A DNA stretch of 20,558 nucleotides. Source: JAVBPB01 sp031549965. Lineage in GTDB: Bacteria > Bacillota > Clostridia > Lachnospirales > Lachnospiraceae. The stretch spans positions 1-20,558 of the forward strand of contig JAVBPB010000107.1 in NCBI GenBank assembly GCA_031549965.1, given 5' to 3'. A program made the position numbers and the translations under genes. The notes beneath the pieces are model-generated. The model worked only from the letters and a program-made list of their open reading frames with translations. It had not been told where the DNA came from and did no database searches. Of the stretch, positions 15,220 to 20,558 are shown one piece after another; position 1 is the stretch's first letter; every line of letters begins with the position of its first letter.

Positions 15220-15351
15220 AGAAACCTTTAATACGTAGAATATGGAAGAAGAGTCTTACATATTTTATTGATTTATTTCATGGCAGTATTAAATATAATA
15301 TGTGCCAGTATATTCAGTTTGCTTATTAATTAATATGTTTTAAGATTATTT

Positions 15352-15996
15352 TTATTGGACATCTCCCGTGGTTGATATTGTGATTACTTGATAAGGGATA
15401 TCCTTTTGGCTGTTTTCAAGAGCAGTTTCTACAGCGTATTGGAGACCTCCACAGCATGGTACTTCCATGCGGGCTACAACTATACTTTTAATGTTGTTTG
15501 ATTTTATTATTGCCATAAGTTTTTCACTATAATCAATGTCGTCTAACTTTGGACATCCTATTAATGTAATTTTATCTTTCATGAAATTATTATGGAAATT
15601 AGCGTAGGCATATGCACAGCAATCAGCAGCTATTAATAGATCAGCGTTGTTAAAGTATGGGGCATTTATTGGTACTAGTTTTATTTGAACCGGCCATTGT
15701 TTTAGACAGGATTTGTCTATTAGCTGGGTGTGGATATTGGAACTGTCATTATTTTTGATTTTATTCATATTACTTTTTACAGCTTCTTCGTCAAATTCTT
15801 TTGCTTCACGTTCTATGAAGTTTATTGCATTTGTTGGACATACCGGTAGACAGTTGCCAAGACCATCACAGTAATCATCCCTAAGTAATTTTGCTTTGCC
15901 ATTCACCATTCCTATTGCACCTTCGTGGCAGGCAGTAGCACATAGTCCACAACCATTACATTTTTCTTCATTTATCTCAATTATTTTTCTTATCAT
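15352..15996 (-). CDS. 4Fe-4S iron-sulfur protein of the hcp locus
   Basis: A 214-residue protein with a ferredoxin-like N-terminus and a Cys-rich C-terminal half. Cluster one has CNGCGLCATAC (C13, C16, C19, C23). The second motif is DYCDGLGNCLPVCP (C43, C49, C53), which lacks the middle cysteine of a standard CxxCxxCxxxCP, so the second cluster may be atypical. The C-terminal part holds a CC pair at 126-127, C148 and a CC pair at 181-182. These recur in family members that lie beside hcp in clostridia, to my knowledge without a proven function; electron supply to Hcp is a reasonable guess. AGGAGG precedes the ATG. The gene is divergent from the Crp/Fnr gene and is followed by hcp. Confidence 0.9.
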   Translation of the reverse strand: MIRKIIEINEEKCNGCGLCATACHEGAIGMVNGKAKLLRDDYCDGLGNCLPVCPTNAINFIEREAKEFDEEAVKSNMNKIKNNDSSNIHTQLIDKSCLKQWPVQIKLVPINAPYFNNADLLIAADCCAYAYANFHNNFMKDKITLIGCPKLDDIDYSEKLMAIIKSNNIKSIVVARMEVPCCGGLQYAVETALENSQKDIPYQVITISTTGDVQ

Positions 15997-16008
15997 AGTT
16001 TTTCCTCC

Positions 16009-16037
16009 TTGACTTAATAAAATTAGTATACTACTAT
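16009..16037 (+). promoter_or_regulatory. Candidate promoter of the Crp/Fnr gene
   Basis: TTGACT (16009-16014), a 17-base spacer and TACTAT (16032-16037), reading toward the Crp/Fnr gene. Transcription should start near 16044, which places the palindrome 16053-16066 inside the first transcribed bases, fitting self-repression by the regulator. Confidence 0.5.
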
Positions 16038-16066
16038 TAAAATATCAATTGCGTTGCATGTGCAAC
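16025..16066 (-). promoter_or_regulatory. Iron-sulfur gene promoter with activator-like palindrome at -41.5
   Basis: On the - strand, TATACT (16030-16025) is a good -10 but no -35 is present at 17 bases. Instead the palindrome GTTGCA-N2-TGCAAC (16053-16066) is centred 29.5 bases upstream of the first base of the -10, that is at -41.5. This is exactly the class II position at which Crp/Fnr-family activators work. The palindrome has perfect six-base arms. Confidence 0.6.
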
Positions 16067-16080
16067 AGGAGGTGTAAATT

Positions 16081-16746
16081 TTGGAAAAATATTTTTATAT
16101 TATTGAAAAATTAGATATGTTTAAGGGTATTGGAGATGATTTGGAAAATGTTCTTAAGTGCCTTAAAGCAGTAACAAAGAGTTATAGACCTGATGAAATT
16201 TTAGTTAGTGCAGGAGTTAAGCCTAATTTTGTTGGAATTGTGCTAAAGGGAAGCGTTTTAATTACTAAAGAGGATATGGATGGAAATAGAATAATAATAG
16301 CTGAAATTTCTGAAAGTGGAATGTATGGTGAGGCGTTAGCTTGTGCCGGAGTTAAATTTAGTCCGGTTACGGTTATTACTCCAAATGGCTGTGAGGTTCT
16401 ATTAATAGATGTAAATCATATAATAACAACTTGTAATTTATCATGTAAAATGCATTCTCAGCTTATAAAAAATATGATTTATATTATTGCTTCAAAGAAT
16501 TTGTTGCTAAATAGAAGAATTGATATACTGACACAAAAAACATTAAGGGAAAAACTTTTAATGTTTTTTAGAAGCGAAATGGAACGCAATAATTCGAATA
16601 TGTTTAAGATTAATTTTAAAAGAGAAGAATTGGCAGATTATCTTTTTGCTAATAGAAGTGCTTTATCTCGAGAATTATCTTATATGAGGGAGGAAGGAAT
16701 TATAGAATATGATAAAAATATGTTTAAAATTTTAAAAAATATATAA
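16081..16746 (+). CDS. Crp/Fnr-family transcriptional regulator (HcpR-like)
   Basis: A 221-residue regulator with an N-terminal cyclic-nucleotide-type sensor domain (about 10-125, including GIVLKGSVLI at 52-61 and YGEALACAG at 82-90), a long dimer helix (about 125-150) and a C-terminal winged HTH (about 155-221) with REELADYLFANRSALSREL at 181-199. It lacks the N-terminal cysteine cluster of FNR, so it should not carry an FNR-type iron-sulfur cluster. Known HcpR regulators of this family control hcp, and the gene order here, divergent from an iron-sulfur gene that leads to hcp, fits. The start is a TTG at 16081 with AGGAGGTG (16068-16075) five bases before it; no better start is available. 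Ligand unknown. Confidence 0.88.
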   Translation: MEKYFYIIEKLDMFKGIGDDLENVLKCLKAVTKSYRPDEILVSAGVKPNFVGIVLKGSVLITKEDMDGNRIIIAEISESGMYGEALACAGVKFSPVTVITPNGCEVLLIDVNHIITTCNLSCKMHSQLIKNMIYIIASKNLLLNRRIDILTQKTLREKLLMFFRSEMERNNSNMFKINFKREELADYLFANRSALSRELSYMREEGIIEYDKNMFKILKNI

Positions 16747-16879
16747 TAGTATAAATAGTAATATATTAATTCCGCTTAAAATTGGTAATTAAATTACAAT
16801 GAAAATTTCACAGACAGAACACAAATTAGTGATAAAATGTTATCAATGTATATTAATACTAAGAAAGGAGTTAGTAAGC

Positions 16880-18349
16880 ATGTCTAATGAATTTGAAGGT
16901 AATTTTCATAATGAAAATAATCCTATTGATGATTGTATGAATGAAGTTAATGTTAGTAAAAATGATATAACTGAAACAATTCAGGAAACAAGTTGTAGTG
17001 AACTTAGTGATAATGAAATAAAAGAGGAATCACAAGAAATGGTGGCGAAAACATATTCCAGTTATCATTTTTGGGAAGATAATACAATTGAAGAACAGGT
17101 ACAGTCTTATTCACCTAATTCTAGTGAGGATAAGCCAAGTGATTTTATTGAAACTAAAGCAAAGTCTGCAAGTAAATTTGTAAAGGCAATTAGACTTGTT
17201 GCTACTGCAATAGCTTTTGGATTTATTGCAGGACTTAGTTTTCAGGGTTTTAATCTTTTTTATTTTGCAATTAATAATGATGCAGTTGTTGCATTTTCAA
17301 CTAGTAAGAATGATTTAATAAACAAAGATATTAAAATTACTTCTACAGATACTACTAATGCAAGTAAGCAGATAACAGAAGTTACGAAAGTTGTAGATGA
17401 AACTATGCCAGCAATTGTTTCCATTCAATGTGTTGTAACCATGACCAGTTGGGATTTTTGGGGAAATTCATTCAATGAAGACAGAGAAGGAAGTGGTTCA
17501 GGGATTATACTTGCTAAAACAGATACGGAGCTTTTAATTGCCACAAACAACCATGTTGTTCAAGGTGCAAAGGAAATGGAAGTTACTTTTATAGATGAGA
17601 AAGTTGTAAAAGCAGAAATTAAAGGTACGGATGCTAATTCAGATTTAGCTGTTATTGCAATTGACTTAAAAGATATCTTACCTGAAACATTATCAGCAAT
17701 CAAGGTTGCTAAACTTGGAGATTCAGAAAATGTAAAAGTTGGACAAATGGCAATAGCAATAGGTAATGCTTTAGGATATGGTCAATCTGTAACTGTTGGA
17801 TATATTAGTGCATTGAACAGAGAGGTAAATGTTGATGAACGAGTTATGACATTGCTTCAAACTGATGCAGCCATAAATCCGGGTAATAGCGGAGGTGCAC
17901 TACTTAATATTAATGGTGAAGTTGTTGGTATAAATGCAGTAAAATATTCCTCAAGTGATGTGGAAGGAATGGGCTATGCTATACCAATATCAACGGCAAC
18001 TCCAATTATTAATGAGTTAATGGCAAAAGAAACATTAAAAGAGGCTGATAAAGGATTTCTTGGAATTGGCGGAGAGGATATTACAGAAGAAATTTCTAAA
18101 CAGCTTAACATGCCTAAAGGTGTTTACGTAACCAGTATAACAGAAAATTCCGCAGCACAAAAAGCAGGAATAATAAAGGGCGATATAATTACCAATTTTA
18201 ATGGAACTGATATAAGCAGTATGGAACAATTAAGGGAAAAAGTTAGTAACACAAAGACAGGAACAGTCGTAAAGGTAACTATTCTTAGAGTAAATGAGGG
18301 CGATTATAAAGAACAAATTATTGAAGTTACATTAGGAAGTAGAGGTTAA
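16880..18349 (+). CDS. htrA: Membrane-anchored HtrA/DegP-like serine protease
   Basis: The protein would degrade or refold damaged proteins at the outer face of the membrane. The 489 residues comprise an acidic, low-complexity cytoplasmic tail of about 100 residues, one membrane helix (101-128), a trypsin-like domain with triad H225 (ATNNHVVQGA), D255 (DANSDLAVIA) and S337 (NPGNSGGALL), and one PDZ domain (about 392-486). The chosen ATG at 16880 has AGGAG (16866-16870) nine bases upstream; an in-frame ATG at 16799 lacks a ribosome site. The gap 16747-16879 holds the likely promoter (TTAGTG, 17 bases, TATATT), overlapped by the small palindrome GATAA-N4-TTATC. It is not obviously linked to the hcp block, but also fits stress defence. 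Confidence 0.94.
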   Translation: MSNEFEGNFHNENNPIDDCMNEVNVSKNDITETIQETSCSELSDNEIKEESQEMVAKTYSSYHFWEDNTIEEQVQSYSPNSSEDKPSDFIETKAKSASKFVKAIRLVATAIAFGFIAGLSFQGFNLFYFAINNDAVVAFSTSKNDLINKDIKITSTDTTNASKQITEVTKVVDETMPAIVSIQCVVTMTSWDFWGNSFNEDREGSGSGIILAKTDTELLIATNNHVVQGAKEMEVTFIDEKVVKAEIKGTDANSDLAVIAIDLKDILPETLSAIKVAKLGDSENVKVGQMAIAIGNALGYGQSVTVGYISALNREVNVDERVMTLLQTDAAINPGNSGGALLNINGEVVGINAVKYSSSDVEGMGYAIPISTATPIINELMAKETLKEADKGFLGIGGEDITEEISKQLNMPKGVYVTSITENSAAQKAGIIKGDIITNFNGTDISSMEQLREKVSNTKTGTVVKVTILRVNEGDYKEQIIEVTLGSRG

Positions 18350-18351
18350 AT

Positions 18352-18390
18352 AAATCAGCTTAAAATCTATTTAGATTTTAAGCTGATTTT
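18352..18390 (+). terminator. Intrinsic terminator after htrA
   Basis: A perfect 18-base stem, AAATCAGCTTAAAATCTA (18352-18369) with its complement at 18372-18389, is separated by only two T, so the real loop takes in the top pairs, and it ends in TTTT. It starts two bases after the stop codon. Confidence 0.93.
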
Positions 18391-18828
18391 CATATCAAAT
18401 TTAAATCAAAACTTAATAAAAAATTAAGTACTGTATGGTTTGTCAATGTTCATTGATGTTCTTAATGTGTTGAAATCACTGGTTTTGGGAGTTACTATAA
18501 TTATCTAATTTTATCAGTGTTCACCCAAGATTGTGTCAAAAGTTGTGTCAGGTTTGATGGATAAGTAAATGAACTAAGCCCTTTAGGATGAAAATAATAG
18601 CACTATTTAAGAGTAATCGGACATGGTTATCATGCATGAAGCTTTTATATAGTTTTTTCCTTATAGGGTGTTTATATTAATTTTAGTTCAGCTAGATTAT
18701 ACACATAAAGGTGGAAAGTTTTACAATATTCATTCATTAGAAAATAAAACGTTTTTTTATAGACTGAGATAATTCATAATGACCGGCTCAACTTTGAGTT
18801 GGTTATTTTTATGTTCGGGACTATAGGG
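18391..18828. other. Non-coding stretch, possible mobile-element scar
   Basis: No intact gene is seen in these 438 bases. They contain the palindrome TCAATG-tt-CATTGA (18443-18456), a possible integrase remnant (18501-18602), a direct repeat TTGTGTCA (18531-18538 and 18543-18550), and a hairpin ACCGGCTCAA / TTGAGTTGGT (about 18782-18803) followed by TATTTTTATG that looks like a weak terminator. Many small repeats and stop codons in all frames suggest decayed mobile DNA. Confidence 0.45.
18501..18602 (-). pseudogene. Possible 3' remnant of a tyrosine integrase
   Basis: On the - strand a 33-codon run, bounded by TAG upstream and TAA at its end, has the core NLTQLLTQSW. This resembles the NLTPxLTP-type tails at the end of many Firmicutes phage and conjugative-element integrases. 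No catalytic domain precedes it, so if real it is only a tail fragment. The assignment rests on a short, repeat-like peptide and is weak. Confidence 0.25.
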
Positions 18829-18854
18829 TAAAAAAGACACCCAGAGGATGTCTT
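18829..18854 (-). terminator. Intrinsic terminator after the DUF6076-like gene
   Basis: On the - strand, AAGACATCC pairs with GGGTGTCTT around TCT, with one G-T pair, and is followed by five T. It lies about 17 bases after the stop codon at 18872. Confidence 0.85.
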
Positions 18855-18871
18855 AACTATATTGTATAAAA

Positions 18872-20134
18872 TTATTTGTTTCCAAGATATGCTTTAAAAT
18901 CTTTAATGATTTGTTCATCATGGGATTGCTCAAACTCGGCGGCTACCAGCTCTCTTTTTTTGATTGCTTCATCAACCCATATTTGAAATTCATTTCTTGA
19001 TATTTTTCTTGTTGATACTTTTGCATAATTACGTTTATATGCCTTTTGAAATTCTTGTAAAATTGGATTACTATTAATTTTATTTTTTCTTGCCTTGGTA
19101 GTGGCTATTCTTTTACAAGTAGTATTTTCACCTTCTGGAATTCTATCGCAATAGTCTGTGGCATAATCACCCTTTAAGATAAAATATTTTCCACAATTTT
19201 TGCATTTTTTCATTTTTATATTGTTTTCTAACATTTTTTGAAATTCAATATGAACAATATTATCCAATGAATTAGTAGGAAATAACTGATACTGTTCTAA
19301 ATCTAAGCTCTTAATTGATTTAATAATTTCTACATCAATATTTTGGTCAAACCATTCTGTCCAAGATAGTGGATTATTATAATAACCTCTTTCAAGAAAG
19401 TTCTCTATAGATTCATAAGAATTTGCTTTACAAGAATCATCATTAACATGAAGTAGAGATTTGTATTCAATACCAATACCAATATCATTTTTAATTTTTT
19501 TAAATACAAATTTACTTTCTATATTCCAATCGGCCAAATAATGCGTTGGATTTAGTTTATTATATAAATAATATCTTTCCTTTGCATTTAATAAATTAAT
19601 TTTTTCATTTAATTCTACATCAAAACAAAAAGCAAATATTTCTTTATATGCTTCTTTGATTTTACCAGGTTCTAGATCATCTAGTGAAGTAAGAGCAATT
19701 TCCTTACGCTCTGATGATTTCATATAGGGATGATTAATTATATCTGTAAGGTTATTAATATATGGATTTTTATAATCGTATATTAAATTCCAAACAAGTT
19801 TTAAATAACTTAATTCAGAATAAGCTAAATTATTAGAATATTCTTTAATGTTAATATTTTCGTTTTTAATCTTTCTATCAGCGAAATTAATTGCATAATC
19901 AATAATAAGAGGATATTTTTTAATAAAATTATGTAATTGTTCTGTATATGCTTCAGAACTATATCCCATGCCTATCATTAAATTATCATAAAATTCTGAA
20001 TAACTTGAATAGTCTATTTCCATAAAGTCAACAAAACATTCCCCAATATCATAACTAGCAATATCCTTTATTTCCTCATTATAGATTATCATTTTTTTAA
20101 GTTTGTCATCATAACCAATATATTCACCAAGCAT
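18872..20134 (-). CDS. DUF6076-like protein with C-terminal zinc-ribbon motif
   Basis: A 420-residue protein of unknown function, rich in Tyr, Asn, Glu and Ile. The C-terminal part has a likely zinc-binding site KKCKNCGKYFI (309-319; C311, C314) with C329 and C340, followed by a basic stretch TTKARKNKIN. This layout recalls DUF6076-type proteins of Lachnospiraceae, often carried on mobile elements; the name is by eye only. The start is set at 20134, because AGGAG lies eight bases upstream on the - strand; the frame opens to an ATG at 20200 without a ribosome site, which would add 22 residues. No membrane segment is seen. The gene is divergent from the excisionase-like gene. Confidence 0.75.
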   Translation of the reverse strand: MLGEYIGYDDKLKKMIIYNEEIKDIASYDIGECFVDFMEIDYSSYSEFYDNLMIGMGYSSEAYTEQLHNFIKKYPLIIDYAINFADRKIKNENINIKEYSNNLAYSELSYLKLVWNLIYDYKNPYINNLTDIINHPYMKSSERKEIALTSLDDLEPGKIKEAYKEIFAFCFDVELNEKINLLNAKERYYLYNKLNPTHYLADWNIESKFVFKKIKNDIGIGIEYKSLLHVNDDSCKANSYESIENFLERGYYNNPLSWTEWFDQNIDVEIIKSIKSLDLEQYQLFPTNSLDNIVHIEFQKMLENNIKMKKCKNCGKYFILKGDYATDYCDRIPEGENTTCKRIATTKARKNKINSNPILQEFQKAYKRNYAKVSTRKISRNEFQIWVDEAIKKRELVAAEFEQSHDEQIIKDFKAYLGNK

Positions 20135-20206
20135 ATTAACATCTCCTAAAATAGAATATTGAGTTTTAAAAAAAATATATCCTCTGTAATACTCTAACAT
20201 AATATA

Positions 20207-20235
20207 TTGACTTTGTAAATAGTATTTGATATAAT
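20207..20235 (+). promoter_or_regulatory. Strong SigA-type promoter of the excisionase-like gene
   Basis: TTGACT (20207-20212), a 17-base spacer and a perfect TATAAT (20230-20235). The -35 lies within a few bases of the likely start region of the opposite DUF6076-like transcript, so the two may share control. Confidence 0.85.
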
Positions 20236-20293
20236 AATTTAGAACACAGAAAAATATAAAATTTCAATAATCTAAAAGAGAGGAAAGGGAATT

Positions 20294-20449
20294 ATGAGAG
20301 AAAGAGACAATCAATTATCAACAAGTATGCAAGACAAGAGGTTGCTAGATGTAAATGAGGTATGTATTTACCTTAACCTAGGGAGGGTAAGAGGTGTAGA
20401 GTTTGCCAAATCAATAGGAGGTAAGCCTGTAATTACAAGTATCTTATAA
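20294..20449 (+). CDS. Excisionase-like small protein, apparently truncated
   Basis: A 51-residue protein with the helix-turn-helix look of an excisionase or MerR-like DNA-binding protein: RLLDVNEVCIYLNLGRVRGVEFAKSIGG, similar to the LLTVKEAAEYLGIGRxxAYELAKSIGA segment of element-encoded Xis proteins. Such proteins bend DNA to direct integrase toward excision. After residue 51 come TAA (20447-20449) and TAG (20453-20455) in the same frame. They are followed by KILDTIST and a third stop at 20480, a tail resembling the VLDTIS end of Xis-like proteins. So the gene seems to have lost its last part to nonsense mutations. A purine-rich ribosome site, AGGAAAGGG, precedes the ATG. The family assignment is by eye. 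Confidence 0.6.
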   Translation: MRERDNQLSTSMQDKRLLDVNEVCIYLNLGRVRGVEFAKSIGGKPVITSIL

Positions 20450-20503
20450 TATTAGAAAATCCTTGATACAATAAGTACATAAAACAAAAGGAGGATAACT
20501 AAT

Positions 20504-20558
20504 ATGGCTTTTGATACAACTATCAATCAAAATTCTTGGATATCTCATATTGAACAAT
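20504..20558 (+). CDS. Unidentified gene, 5' end only
   Basis: AGGAGG (20489-20494) lies nine bases before an ATG that opens a frame running off the window. Only 18 residues are visible, starting MAFDTTINQNSWISHIEQ. They show no signal peptide and I recognise no family. The gene follows the excisionase-like gene by 54 bases and may share its transcript. Confidence 0.6.
   Translation, partial: MAFDTTINQNSWISHIEQ

Noticed and set aside
18391..18871. CRISPR array or insertion sequence in the gene-free gap
   Set aside because: Only one eight-base direct repeat pair and isolated palindromes; no regular repeat-spacer pattern, no transposase and no terminal inverted repeats.

Overview
The window looks like the chromosome of a low-GC anaerobic Firmicute, most likely a Clostridia / Lachnospiraceae-type bacterium. 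The reasons are strong AT bias, GGAGG ribosome sites, SigA-type promoters with 17-base spacers, U-tailed hairpin terminators, and anaerobe marker genes (hybrid cluster protein, rubrerythrin, a TIGR03905-type TSCPD protein, a DUF6076-like protein). I could run no database search. Family names rest on motifs read by eye.

Layout. (1) 1-337: the 3' end of a 23S rRNA, a terminator-like hairpin, tRNA-Trp(CCA) and a terminator; no 5S gene follows the 23S. (2) 431-1234: a gene of unknown function whose N-terminus carries two copies of a FliM/FliN-like EID motif. (3) 1269-3181: leuA (2-isopropylmalate synthase) with its own promoter, a leader of about 160 bases and a terminator. (4) 3186-4526: a secreted beta-helix protein. 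(5) 4548-10597: a wall-polymer operon on the + strand: tagG, tagH, tagD, a HAD-IIA phosphatase, two CDP-glycerol glycerophosphotransferase-like genes and an rfbD-like reductase. They could make CDP-glycerol, polymerise glycerol-phosphate, supply dTDP-rhamnose and export the product. (6) 10668-10903: an XRE-type regulator broken by a -1 frameshift at a run of seven A. A bidirectional terminator separates it from a - strand pair: a TSCPD protein and a polyprenyl-phosphate sugar-1-phosphate transferase, a probable polymer-initiating enzyme.

(7) 12789-16746: a stress block. Rubrerythrin, hybrid cluster protein (hcp) and an iron-sulfur protein lie on the - strand; a divergent Crp/Fnr-type regulator matches the hcp/hcpR arrangement known for nitrosative stress. 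A 14-base palindrome between the iron-sulfur gene and the regulator is centred at -41.5 of the iron-sulfur promoter and just inside the regulator transcript, which suggests activation one way and self-repression the other. (8) 16880-18390: a membrane-anchored HtrA-like protease and its terminator. (9) 18391-20558: accessory DNA: a possible integrase 3' remnant, a DUF6076-like gene, a small excisionase-like gene with early stops, and the start of an unidentified gene running off the window.

No CRISPR array, insertion sequence or complete integrase was seen. The most interesting points are the hcp/regulator operator layout, the slippery-site frameshift, the duplicated EID motif and the phosphatase inside the teichoic-acid-type operon.
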